64,000 nt of DNA from Arcanobacterium_A bovis. Its GTDB lineage: Bacteria > Actinomycetota > Actinomycetes > Actinomycetales > Actinomycetaceae. Below are positions 16,064 through 24,568 of this stretch, piece by piece. Both the position numbers and the translations under genes were made by a program. How positions within the stretch are numbered: the stretch's first letter is position 1; the number at the start of each line of letters is the position of its first letter. The DNA is taken from assembly GCF_042655305.1 (NCBI RefSeq), contig NZ_JBHSLR010000006.1; one strand, given 5' to 3'. A model generated the notes under the pieces. It was given only the letters and a program-made list of their open reading frames with translations, made no database searches and was not told the DNA's origin.

Positions 16064-17784
16064 GCAGCGAAGACTTTAACGCCCTCGCCAGTGGCGACGA
16101 CGCAAGCACTCGTGGCGACGACGCAAGCACTCGTGGCGACGACGCAAGCGCCACGACGTCGTCTGCCTCCGTTCCAATCGGAGCTGGCACCCAAGCTGAA
16201 CAGCCCAGCTCAGGCGATCATATTCCGCCTGAGGCATGGCGCAAATTCCATAAAGTCACGCCTATTTCTCAGCTCGGCGCATTCTGGTTTGTGATCTGTT
16301 TCGGCATATTTTCCGTGATGAAACAGATGTTTGAGGATGGAAATCTCGAGTCTGCTATCAACGGTGTTCGCGATAATGCAACAACTGAGGCGCTGCTGAT
16401 TCTTCTCGGAGCATTATTGCTGATCAGCGTGGTTGTGGTTGGTGTTGGCACGCTCATCTGGAAGAAGATGTCGTATGGGATTGTTCCAAGCGGAATCCAC
16501 TATCGCAAAGGAATTTTCATTAAGCAGCACAAGCATATTCCGTGGAATCGGATTCAGAGTGTTGAAGTGGAACAGCGTCTTTTTGGGCGTATCTTCGGTT
16601 TTGGCTCGGTGAAAGTCGATTCTGCTGGTATGCAAAGTGAAAATATGGATCTTGGACTGTTGCGGCTGTCCGAGTGTTCGTCACTGCGCAAAGAAATTTT
16701 GCAGGCTCTCAATTCGGCTCGTACTGGAACGCCAGTTGCGGTGCAAACAACGCCGCTCACTGCATCAGGTTCGCCAACTGTGCCAGCACCGCAAGGCACA
16801 ATAGCTGCTCAGGGGAGTGTGAACGCTGCGGGCGTTGTCCCGGAAAATGAGTTTAACGCCGTCCCGATTCTCGATGCGGACGACGACGAGCGCGATGTTT
16901 TGGTGTACAAGCTGGGTACGGGGCAAATGCTTGTCGCCAATATTTTTGATACGCAGACGTTACTGATGGTGTTCTTTACACTTATGCCACTTGTGCTCAC
17001 GATTATTGCAGGTGACGTGCAATTTTTCGCTTTAATATTCCCAATCTTGGCTGTGGGGTGGACGATCCTTAAATCTTTGCTCGACGATTACGGAACTAAG
17101 ATTTACCTCTCCGAAAATGGATTGCGACGCCGTGCAGGGCTTACGAAAGTTATCACGCGTACTATTCCGCCCCAGCGTGTGCACGCTATTGGTCTTTCGC
17201 AGCCGCTACTTTGGCGCCGTTTTGACTGGTGGAAACTCGATTTGACCACAGCTGACAAGGACCTCAAAGAGCTCAAACAACTTTCCCAATCGTTTATTTT
17301 GGCTGGTACTCGCGAAGAAGTCCTCCGCATATTGTGGACGCTTACACCCTCTTTAGGTTCCGACGACGATCGCGCTCTTCTCGCCGAAGCTCTCGATGGT
17401 CAGGGCACAGGAAAGTACTTTATGGGAGCGCCGAAGTCTGCTCGTTTGCTTGATCCAATTTCTTTGCCGGGTCGTGGCGTTTTTGCGTCCGTGCGCACTT
17501 TGATTGTTCGGCAGGGACGCTGGTCACGTAAGATTTCGTTGATTTTGCAAGATCACACTCAATCGACGATGGCTACAGTTGGCCCAATCCAGCGGTACAA
17601 GAATCTCGCATCGGTGAAAATTCACACGGTTTTGGGCCGCGTGGATACGAAGGTGAAGAATTTTGATCGGAACTTCGTCGAGCAACTTTTGATGCAGGAA
17701 ACCGAATTGGCACGTCAAGCCCGCAGCATTGGTGTTTCGGAATCGTTGGCTGAGTGGAAAGCACGTGTTGGGCTGGGGAACTAG
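16060..17784 (+). CDS. PH-domain membrane protein, YdbT-like
   Basis: 574 residues with repeated bPH2 domains (IPWNRIQSVEVEQRLFGRIFGFGSVKV; TIPPQRVHAIGLSQPLLWRRF) and membrane pairs around residues 67-132 and 293-335. It is the YdbT partner of the preceding gene and starts by GTGA overlap with it. The N-terminal 50 residues are unstructured and contain a triplicated GDDASTR. The protein probably forms a membrane complex with the upstream protein. Ends 41 bases before the DUF2520 gene. Confidence 0.88.
   Translation: MSSEDFNALASGDDASTRGDDASTRGDDASATTSSASVPIGAGTQAEQPSSGDHIPPEAWRKFHKVTPISQLGAFWFVICFGIFSVMKQMFEDGNLESAINGVRDNATTEALLILLGALLLISVVVVGVGTLIWKKMSYGIVPSGIHYRKGIFIKQHKHIPWNRIQSVEVEQRLFGRIFGFGSVKVDSAGMQSENMDLGLLRLSECSSLRKEILQALNSARTGTPVAVQTTPLTASGSPTVPAPQGTIAAQGSVNAAGVVPENEFNAVPILDADDDERDVLVYKLGTGQMLVANIFDTQTLLMVFFTLMPLVLTIIAGDVQFFALIFPILAVGWTILKSLLDDYGTKIYLSENGLRRRAGLTKVITRTIPPQRVHAIGLSQPLLWRRFDWWKLDLTTADKDLKELKQLSQSFILAGTREEVLRILWTLTPSLGSDDDRALLAEALDGQGTGKYFMGAPKSARLLDPISLPGRGVFASVRTLIVRQGRWSRKISLILQDHTQSTMATVGPIQRYKNLASVKIHTVLGRVDTKVKNFDRNFVEQLLMQETELARQARSIGVSESLAEWKARVGLGN
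16093..16155 (+). repeat. three 21-bp tandem repeats inside the YdbT-like gene
   Basis: Two identical units and one nearly identical unit of a 21-base sequence encode GDDASTR, GDDASTR, GDDASAT. The repeat is in frame, so copy number changes would lengthen or shorten the disordered N-terminus without breaking the gene. Confidence 0.9.
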
Positions 17785-17825
17785 CAGCTGAGGAATGAGC
17801 GCATATTTCGCGGAAGGATGTCTTG

Positions 17826-18725
17826 GTGAATAGCCATGGCCGAATGAAAATCGGCATTATTTCTGCAGGTAAAGTTGGAGCTGCTTTGGGGAGCGCACTG
17901 CGTTCACAAGGTCACACCATCATCGGTGCTTATGCCACTTCGGAAGCCTCAATTGACAGGCTTGAAACAATGCTTCCAGGTGTTCCAGCGCTTGATGTGC
18001 CAAGCATCGTTGAGCAGTCCGAGTTAGTGCTTCTCACATTGCCTGACGACGAGTTAGAGCCACTCGTTGCAGGTTTGGCCAAGCTAGAACTTTGGCGACC
18101 AGGGCAGATCGTGGTTCATACGGCAGGTAGGTACGGCATTGGCGTCCTTGAGCCAGCGATTAGCGCGGGTGCTCTTGGTCTTGCTATCCACCCTGCCATG
18201 ACTTTTACGGGCACTTCCTTGGATATTGCACGTCTGCAAGGATGCCCATTCGCCGTTACCGCTCCTGCGTTTATTCAAGCGATTGGGCACGCATTGGTTG
18301 CGGAAATGGGCGGGGATTCCTTCGTGATTCCTGAGGAGCACCGAGGTACTTACCACGCTGCTTTGAGCCACGGTGCCAACCATGTGGTGACGGTGATCGC
18401 CCAAGCAATGCAGTTGCTTGAAAGCATTGGGGTAGATGAGCCAGGAACGTATCTGCGCGCTTTGGTACACGCTTCGGTGGAGGGAGCGCTCAGTTCGGGA
18501 GATTCTTTGCTCACAGGACCGATTGTGCGCGGTGATGTTAAGACGCTAGCTTCACACCTGGCAACTGTTGATGCAAGTGCGGCGTTCGATCCAGATCTTG
18601 CTGATATTCCGCCAGTTTATCGAGCTATTGCGGAGGCGACGACGCAACGCGCTCTTCGGCGTCGTGCGCTCACCCGGAGCACTGCCCAACGGATGCGTGA
18701 CCAGATTCGCGCGAACGAGTTATAG
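17826..18725 (+). CDS. DUF2520 Rossmann-fold oxidoreductase-like protein
   Basis: About 299 residues, with an NAD(P)-binding N-terminus (MKIGIISAGKVGAALGSAL) and a helical C-terminal domain beginning with the IHPAMTFTG motif, which marks the DUF2520/Rossmann-like family related to pyrroline-5-carboxylate and ketopantoate reductases. It stands immediately before panC as in many Actinobacteria, where it has been suspected of acting as ketopantoate reductase, but that is not shown by the sequence. GTG 17826 is chosen for the GGAAGG upstream; TTG 17823 and ATG 17844 are alternatives. Confidence 0.85.
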   Translation: MNSHGRMKIGIISAGKVGAALGSALRSQGHTIIGAYATSEASIDRLETMLPGVPALDVPSIVEQSELVLLTLPDDELEPLVAGLAKLELWRPGQIVVHTAGRYGIGVLEPAISAGALGLAIHPAMTFTGTSLDIARLQGCPFAVTAPAFIQAIGHALVAEMGGDSFVIPEEHRGTYHAALSHGANHVVTVIAQAMQLLESIGVDEPGTYLRALVHASVEGALSSGDSLLTGPIVRGDVKTLASHLATVDASAAFDPDLADIPPVYRAIAEATTQRALRRRALTRSTAQRMRDQIRANEL

Positions 18726-18744
18726 TCTCGTTGGCGACGGCAGT

Positions 18745-18750
18745 TAGGAT
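18745..18750 (+). promoter_or_regulatory. candidate -10 (TAGGAT) for leaderless panC mRNA
   Basis: TAGGAT fits the actinobacterial TANNNT -10 and is followed by exactly six bases and then GTG at 18757. No ribosome binding site is present for either GTG. Confidence 0.4.
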
Positions 18751-18756
18751 GTGAAT

Positions 18757-19596
18757 GTGCACATTTCACATACAAAATCCGATCTATCCGCTTATCTCAA
18801 GGACTCTTCTGGTTCGCGCGCGCTCGTCATGACCATGGGGGCTCTGCACGAAGGGCACCTTGCGTTGGTGCGTGAGGCGCGTAAAACTGCTGATACCGTG
18901 GTGGTGTCGATATACGTTAATCCGCTCCAATTCGGACCAAACGAAGATTTTGACGCTTACCCGCGCGATCTTGATGCCGACCTCGCGCTTTTGGAGCCTG
19001 CCGGCGTTGATGTGGTGTTCGCGCCGTCGGATGATGAGATGTATCCGCGTGAGCCGCTCGTGCGCATTGAGCCAGGACCAGTGGCTACGATGCTTGAGGG
19101 CAAAACTCGCCCAGGTCATTTTGCTGGCGTGCTGCAAGTGGTACACAAGGTTTTCAATATGGTGCAACCTGATATTGCCTATTTTGGGCAAAAAGATGCC
19201 CAACAACTGGCATTGATTCGCACAATGGTTGCCGATTTGGATATGCCGGTGGAGATTCGGGCAGTACCGATTCAGCGTGAGAAATCTGGACTGGCTCTGA
19301 GCTCGCGCAATGCCTACCTCACCGATTCACAGCGGGCGAATGCTTTGGCGCTTTCTCAAGCGCTTAAAGACGGCGTGCGAGCAGGTGAGGAGCACGGTAC
19401 GATTCCTGAAATTATCCGAGCTGCAGTGGCCGATATTTCGGAAAATCCGAAAGTGAAACTCGATTATTTGACTTTGGTTGATCCACAGACCTTCATGCCG
19501 CTCCAACCTGATTTCACTGGTACCGGTTTGCTCGTTGTAGCGGCTTGGGTGGGTACAACTCGCTTGATCGACAATATGGAGGTTTCCATTGGCTGA
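18757..19596 (+). CDS. panC: pantothenate synthetase
   Basis: Joins pantoate and beta-alanine with ATP to give pantothenate. Motifs: TMGALHEGHLALVREAR (HIGH-like), the YVNPLQFGPNEDFDAYPRD region, YFGQKDAQQLALI, and EKSGLALSSRNAYL (KMSKS-like). 279 residues, normal. The start could be GTG 18757 or GTG 18751; the former fits a leaderless transcript. Overlaps panD by 8 bases. panB is not nearby, so pantoate comes from genes elsewhere or from uptake. Confidence 0.95.
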   Translation: MHISHTKSDLSAYLKDSSGSRALVMTMGALHEGHLALVREARKTADTVVVSIYVNPLQFGPNEDFDAYPRDLDADLALLEPAGVDVVFAPSDDEMYPREPLVRIEPGPVATMLEGKTRPGHFAGVLQVVHKVFNMVQPDIAYFGQKDAQQLALIRTMVADLDMPVEIRAVPIQREKSGLALSSRNAYLTDSQRANALALSQALKDGVRAGEEHGTIPEIIRAAVADISENPKVKLDYLTLVDPQTFMPLQPDFTGTGLLVVAAWVGTTRLIDNMEVSIG

Positions 19597-20014
19597 GCGT
19601 ATGCGCACGATGATTAGCGGAAAGATCCACCGTGCCACAGTTACCGGGGCGGCTTTGAACTACGTTGGTTCGATTACTATTGATGCCGATTTGCTCGACG
19701 CTGCCGATATTCTGCCTGGTGAAAAAGTGGACGTTGTGAATGTGAACAACGGCGCTCGTTTGAGTACCTACACTATTCCAGGGGAGCGCGGTAAAGGTGA
19801 AATTATTCTTAATGGCGCGGCTGCTCATCACGTATCCCTTGGCGATCTTGTGATCATTATGTGCTACGCCGCGATGCCCGATGAGCAGGCGAAATCCTGG
19901 CGGCCGCGCGTCGTCTTCGTTGATGAGTACAACAAGATTGTTGATACCTCAGATCAGCCGGGACAAGTGCCTGATGGTACGGAAGGGCTGCATTCCTCGG
20001 GAATCCCGATGTGA
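19589..20014 (+). CDS. panD: aspartate 1-decarboxylase, pyruvoyl type
   Basis: Makes beta-alanine from aspartate for PanC. The precursor is cleaved at Gly-Ser within YVGSITID, generating the pyruvoyl cofactor; MISGKIHRATVTG is the family N-terminus. GGAGG lies 6 bases before TTG 19589, which favours that start over the ATG at 19601. 141 residues, translationally coupled with panC. Ends with HSSGIPM, typical of actinobacterial PanD. Confidence 0.95.
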   Translation: MAERMRTMISGKIHRATVTGAALNYVGSITIDADLLDAADILPGEKVDVVNVNNGARLSTYTIPGERGKGEIILNGAAAHHVSLGDLVIIMCYAAMPDEQAKSWRPRVVFVDEYNKIVDTSDQPGQVPDGTEGLHSSGIPM

Positions 20015-20101
20015 TAGTGGACTCGCGGCTTCAATGAAGCGGCTTGTCGGCTGAATAACAGCTAATTTTCAGTTCGTTGAGCGCCAAGAAGCCCAAATAC
20101 C

Positions 20102-20107
20102 TATAAA
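20102..20107 (+). promoter_or_regulatory. candidate -10 for lysS
   Basis: TATAAA in an AT-rich patch about 40 bases before the lysS ATG, with TTGAGC about 19 bases upstream. It would give lysS its own promoter separate from panCD. Confidence 0.35.
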
Positions 20108-20145
20108 ATAATATTGTTGTTTTGTAACCTCTAAAGGTGAGTACT

Positions 20146-21669
20146 ATGAATGAAAATCCAGTTCCAGTTGCTGATGACACTCCTGAGCAGATCAAGGTTC
20201 GCAAGGAGAAGCGTGCGCGACTCATGGAACAGGGCCGCGATCCGTATCCGGCAGAGCTTCCGATCACGTCAACCATTGGGCTTGTGCGCAAGAAGTACAC
20301 GCAGGTCGAGGCAGGAGAAGAACTTGCTGATGAGGTAGGTATCGCGGGTCGCGTCATGCTGATGCGTCCGTCGGGCAAGATCGCTTTTGTTGCGTTACAG
20401 GCGGGCGACGGCGAACGCTTGCAGGTTATTTTTTCGCTTGCGAATGTAGGACAAGAAGCTCTCGACCAGCTCAAGGCTGATGTAGACCTTGGCGATCACA
20501 TTTTTGTGCAAGGTCATATTGGTGCTTCCAAGCGCGGTGAACTCTCTGTATTTGCACATTCGTGGGCGATGGCTTCTAAGGCGATTCGTCCGCTTCCTAA
20601 GACGTTCACGAATGCTGAGGGTGAAGAGATGACCCTCAGTGAAGAAATGCGTGTGCGCAAGCGCCATTTGGATCTTATTACTCGCCAGAGTGCTCGCGAT
20701 ATGATTCGCATTCGTGCTGCTGTGATGCGTTCGATTCGCAAGACCTTCGAAGAGCGCGAATACATCGAGATTGAGACCCCTACTCTGCAGAATTTGCATG
20801 GTGGCGCTGCGGCTCGACCATTCACCACCCATATCAATGCTTATGATCAGGATCTTTACTTGCGTATCGCCACGGAGCTTTACCTCAAGAAAGCTGTTGT
20901 GGGTGGCGTGGAGCGAATCTACGAGATCGGTAAGAATTTCCGCAATGAGGGAGCCGATTCCTCGCATTCGCCTGAGTTTACAGCCATGGAAGCTTATGAG
21001 GCTTATGGCACTTACGATACGATGGCTAAGCTCACGAAAGATATTATCCAGAATGCTGCGCGCGACGTCTTCGGTTCACTGGTGGTAACGCTTGCTGACG
21101 GTACTGAATACGATTTGGGCGGAGAATGGGACGAAATCTGCCTCTACGACTCGCTGTCGGAAAAACTGGGCGAGGAAATTACCGTAGATACCCCGCGTGA
21201 GCGCCTGCTGGAAATTGCTGCTGAGCACGAGATTAAGGTCAAGGAATACGCCGTTAATGGCAAGATCGTTGAAGATATCTGGGAAGAGCTCGTGGGTAAT
21301 CTCCTATACAAGCCAACGTTTGTGCGTGATTTCCCAGAGGACACCTCTCCGCTTACCCGTTACCATCGCACGAAGCCAGGATTGACGGAGAAGTGGGATC
21401 TCTATATTCGCGGCATGGAGACTGCAACGGCATATTCCGAGCTTGCAGATCCTGTTGTACAGCGTGACCGCTTGACGCAGCAGTCCTTGGAAGCAGCCAA
21501 CGGCGATCCAGAAGCGATGCAACTTGATGAGGACTTCATCGAGGCTATGGAACAAGGCTTCCCTCCTGCCGGAGGTATGGGTATGGGTGTTGATCGCCTG
21601 CTTATGGTGCTCACCGGACTCGGAATCCGTGAGACTATTGCATTCCCATTTGTGAAGCTTTCAAACTGA
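20146..21669 (+). CDS. lysS: lysyl-tRNA synthetase, class II
   Basis: 507 residues. N-terminal OB-fold anticodon domain (VGIAGRVMLMRPSGKIAFVAL) and class II core: motif 1 (FEEREYIEIETPTLQ), motif 2 (FRNEGADSSHSPEFTAMEAYEAY), motif 3 (GMGMGVDRLLMVLTG). Charges tRNA-Lys. ATG 20146 is preferred (AAAGGTGA 5 bases upstream) over GTG 20137. The order panC-panD-(coaX)-lysS is common in Actinobacteria; coaX is absent here. Confidence 0.97.
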   Translation: MNENPVPVADDTPEQIKVRKEKRARLMEQGRDPYPAELPITSTIGLVRKKYTQVEAGEELADEVGIAGRVMLMRPSGKIAFVALQAGDGERLQVIFSLANVGQEALDQLKADVDLGDHIFVQGHIGASKRGELSVFAHSWAMASKAIRPLPKTFTNAEGEEMTLSEEMRVRKRHLDLITRQSARDMIRIRAAVMRSIRKTFEEREYIEIETPTLQNLHGGAAARPFTTHINAYDQDLYLRIATELYLKKAVVGGVERIYEIGKNFRNEGADSSHSPEFTAMEAYEAYGTYDTMAKLTKDIIQNAARDVFGSLVVTLADGTEYDLGGEWDEICLYDSLSEKLGEEITVDTPRERLLEIAAEHEIKVKEYAVNGKIVEDIWEELVGNLLYKPTFVRDFPEDTSPLTRYHRTKPGLTEKWDLYIRGMETATAYSELADPVVQRDRLTQQSLEAANGDPEAMQLDEDFIEAMEQGFPPAGGMGMGVDRLLMVLTGLGIRETIAFPFVKLSN

Positions 21670-21775
21670 TAAAGCAGGGTCTCTCGAGCTTGACTCAACT
21701 GATAGAGATGAGCAGGCTTGAGGGGCTGTGCAAGCCTTAGCAATGCCTACTTGTTCTTTGTCAGTGTGTAACTGA

Positions 21776-21823
21776 GATCGGGGTGGGTTTAGCAAGGAAT
21801 TCCTTGCTAAACCCACCCCGATC
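21776..21823. terminator. perfect 48-bp palindrome, bidirectional terminator of lysS and glpK
   Basis: 24 bases are followed directly by their exact reverse complement, centred on GAATTC. The hairpin is very GC-rich at its base. It sits between the convergent lysS and glpK, so it can terminate both, although neither side has a long T run. Confidence 0.75.
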
Positions 21824-21870
21824 ATATCAACGACGAAAAATTCAATCCTCAGTAGGAGTAGGAGTTACAG

Positions 21871-23391
21871 TCAACGAACGTCGTCGTCAACCCAGTCGAA
21901 GGTGCGGGTAACAGCCTTCTTCCAGAGACGCATCTGGCGATCGCGCTCGGAAGCTTCCATCTTTGGCTCCCAACGTTGATCTTCTTGCCAGTTGTTGATG
22001 ACGTCCTGCTCGCCGTCCCAGAAGCCAACAGCGATACCAGCAGCGTATGCTGCACCGAGAGCGGTGGTTTCTGCAACCTTTGGCTTCACAACTGGAACGC
22101 CGAGGATATCAGCCTGGAACTGCATGAGAGCGCTGTTAGCAGTCATGCCGCCGTCAACGCGGAGTTCAGCGAGATCAACGCCAGAGTCTGCGTTCATAGC
22201 TTCGAGCACTTCAGCAGTCTGGAATGCGGTAGCTTCGAGCACAGCGCGAGCGATGTGTCCGCGGTTGTTGTAGCGGGTGAGACCCACGATAGCGCCGCGA
22301 GCGTCGTCCTTCCAGTATGGAGCGAACAGACCCGAGAACGCTGGAACAACGTAAACGCCGCCATTGTCTTCAACCGAAGAAGCAAGTGTCTCGATTTCTG
22401 GTGCGGACGAAATCAAACCGAGTTGGTCGCGAATCCACTGCACCAAGGAGCCGGTAACAGCAATCGAACCTTCGAGAGCGTAAACAGCTTCCTGTTCACC
22501 GATCTTGTAGCACAGGGTGGTAAGAAGACCGTTCTCGGAGGTAACTGCCTCGTGGCCGGTGTTAATAAGCATGAAGCAGCCGGTACCGTAGGTGTTCTTT
22601 GCCATGCCCTTCTCGAAACATGCCTGACCGAAGGTCGCTGCCTGCTGATCGCCAAGATCGCCCGAGATTGGTGTATCGATGATGAGCGAGTTCTTAGCAC
22701 CGTATCCGTAGACTTCGGAGGAGGACTTGATCTCTGGGAGCATCGACATTGGAATGCCCATATCTGCACAGATGTTGGCGTCCCATTCGAGCTTGCGAAC
22801 GTCCATGAGCATGGTGCGCGATGCGTTGGTTACGTCGGTGACGTGTACGCCGCCTTCTGGACCACCGGTGAGGTTCCAGATAACCCAGGTGTCGGTGTTA
22901 CCGAAGAGGAGGTCGCCTGCTTCTGCCTTCTCACGTGCACCTTCAACGTTGTCGAGGATCCACTTGATCTTTGGTCCGGAGAAGTAGGTTGCCAGTGGGA
23001 GACCACAGATCTCCTTGTATTTGTCTGGGCCTTCGTTACCAGCAAGCTCGCGAACGATCATGTCGGTGCGGGTGTCCTGCCAAACGATTGCGTTGTAAAC
23101 TGGCTCGCCGGTGTTCTTGTCCCAGACGACGGCGGTCTCGCGCTGGTTAGTGACACCAACCGCAGCGATTTCGTGGCGGTTGACGTCTGCCTTGGATAGT
23201 GCTTGGCCGATTACTTCACGAACGTTATCGCGAATCTCGATTGGGCAGTGCTCTACCCAGCCTGCTTTCGGGAAGATCTGCTCGTGTTCGAGCTGACCTA
23301 CCGAAACGATTTCACCGGAGTGATTGAATAGGATTGCGCGCGATGAGGTTGTGCCCTGATCGATGGAAAGAATGTACTTTTTCTCAGTCAT
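21871..23391 (-). CDS. glpK: glycerol kinase
   Basis: Phosphorylates glycerol to glycerol-3-phosphate. FGGY kinase fold: N-terminal SIDQGTTSSRAILFN, the GVTNQRETAVVWD strand, GTGCFMLINTG, and the late FGGY signature ELRVDGGMTANSALMQFQAD. 506 residues, normal. RBS AGGAAAAG before ATG 23391. It follows glpF by 39 bases on the same strand, so uptake and phosphorylation are cotranscribed. Confidence 0.97.
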   Translation of the reverse strand: MTEKKYILSIDQGTTSSRAILFNHSGEIVSVGQLEHEQIFPKAGWVEHCPIEIRDNVREVIGQALSKADVNRHEIAAVGVTNQRETAVVWDKNTGEPVYNAIVWQDTRTDMIVRELAGNEGPDKYKEICGLPLATYFSGPKIKWILDNVEGAREKAEAGDLLFGNTDTWVIWNLTGGPEGGVHVTDVTNASRTMLMDVRKLEWDANICADMGIPMSMLPEIKSSSEVYGYGAKNSLIIDTPISGDLGDQQAATFGQACFEKGMAKNTYGTGCFMLINTGHEAVTSENGLLTTLCYKIGEQEAVYALEGSIAVTGSLVQWIRDQLGLISSAPEIETLASSVEDNGGVYVVPAFSGLFAPYWKDDARGAIVGLTRYNNRGHIARAVLEATAFQTAEVLEAMNADSGVDLAELRVDGGMTANSALMQFQADILGVPVVKPKVAETTALGAAYAAGIAVGFWDGEQDVINNWQEDQRWEPKMEASERDRQMRLWKKAVTRTFDWVDDDVR

Positions 23392-23430
23392 CTTCGACTT
23401 TTCCTTTCAGGAATGTTTAGTTTGGATGGA

Positions 23431-24180
23431 TTACATTATCTGGAAAATGTTGAGTGCACCAGTTCCGAAAACGAGACCAGCGAGAACGCCACCTATGATA
23501 GGGCCAACTACTGGAACCCAAGCGTAACCCCAGTCAGAGCCACCCTTACCCTTGATCGGGAGGACTGCGTGTGCGATACGTGGCGCAAGGTCACGAGCTG
23601 GGTTGATTGCGTATCCGGTTGGTCCACCGAGCGATGCGCCAATAGATACGATAACTACTGCAACTGCGAGTGGGCCGAGTGCGGACTTGGTCTGACCATT
23701 GACCATAACCCACGAAACGAGCACAAAGGTACCGATGATTTCGGTAAGAACATTCCACAGGCCATTGCGGATAGCTGGGCCGGTTGCGAACGTTCCGAGG
23801 ATCTCGCCCTGATCCTCATGTGCGTCGTAGTGCTGCTTGAACGTAACCCAAGCGAGTACTGCACCAACAAATGCGCCGAGGAATTGCGCAGCAATGTAGG
23901 TCAGAGTTGAGGCTGCAGTGATTGCCACGCCTGGTACGAATTCAGATGCGCCAGAAGCGATAACACCAAGGGTAACTGCTGGGTTCAGATGTCCGCCGGT
24001 CTTGTATGCCATGTACACACCAACGAAGACAGCGAAACCCCATCCGAAGTTGATGAGTAGCCAGCCGCCGCCTTGTCCCTTCGAGTGCTTGAGAAGATTT
24101 GTGGCTACAACGCCAACACCAAGTAGGAGGAGGAACATTGTTCCAATGAATTCAGATAAAAAGACTTGTGCAAGAGACAT
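23431..24180 (-). CDS. glpF: glycerol uptake facilitator, aquaporin family
   Basis: 249 residues with six membrane helices and the two NPA boxes of the MIP family: GGHLNPAVTLG and GYAINPARDLAPR (Asp after the second box is typical of aquaglyceroporins rather than water channels). Mediates passive glycerol entry, trapped by GlpK downstream. The start is ATG 24180. Confidence 0.95.
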   Translation of the reverse strand: MSLAQVFLSEFIGTMFLLLLGVGVVATNLLKHSKGQGGGWLLINFGWGFAVFVGVYMAYKTGGHLNPAVTLGVIASGASEFVPGVAITAASTLTYIAAQFLGAFVGAVLAWVTFKQHYDAHEDQGEILGTFATGPAIRNGLWNVLTEIIGTFVLVSWVMVNGQTKSALGPLAVAVVIVSIGASLGGPTGYAINPARDLAPRIAHAVLPIKGKGGSDWGYAWVPVVGPIIGGVLAGLVFGTGALNIFQIM

Positions 24181-24440
24181 CTTGAACCTGTGCTTTCCGA
24201 ATAATAACTGTGAAAGTTAATGGATGGATATTGTGCTCTGAAATCGATGGCTATTTTCTAGACAATGTGCTTCATTGCATTAATTTCAGGCTAGTAAAAC
24301 TATGACACAAATTACTCTCTGAGAATACTTGGAATGGCGGTATGCACGAACGTGCAAAATTATTTTTCTTCAAAGGGAGCATGTGCATTATTTAACATCA
24401 TAAAACCGCAGGATATCGCCAAAAAGTACACAAAATACAC
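24181..24440. other. glpFK promoter region
   Basis: About 260 AT-rich bases upstream of glpF, containing presumably the glpFK promoter (minus strand). I could not fix a convincing -35/-10 pair. No gene is seen. Confidence 0.4.
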
Positions 24441-24488
24441 TGCGGGGGATGGTTCACTTCAACCGATTGAAGTGAACCATCCCCCGCA
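24441..24488 (-). terminator. 22-bp perfect stem-loop after glpABC
   Basis: A 22-base arm beginning TGCGGGGGATGG pairs exactly with its reverse complement across a CCGA loop. It lies downstream of the glpC stop on the minus strand and ahead of the glpF promoter, so it separates the two glycerol transcripts. Confidence 0.75.
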
Positions 24489-24526
24489 GGTGAGAGTCAG
24501 TATTGCTAAATCTGAAAACAGGCCGA

Positions 24527-24568
24527 GTGATCTAGCACTGGCTCAACGTGATCTAGCACTGGCTCAAT
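24527..24568. repeat. two 21-bp direct repeats at the glpC stop
   Basis: GTGATCTAGCACTGGCTCAA occurs twice with 21-base spacing, differing only in the last base; the second copy ends at the first base of the glpC stop codon complement. Confidence 0.8.

Noticed and set aside
21976..23199. 407-codon open frame on the plus strand opposite glpK
   Set aside because: It is antisense to an intact, strongly recognised glycerol kinase; composition is an echo of glpK codon bias and there is no ribosome binding site or family match.
23413..23910. 165-codon frame on the plus strand opposite glpF
   Set aside because: Shadow of glpF, whose two NPA boxes establish the minus-strand reading.
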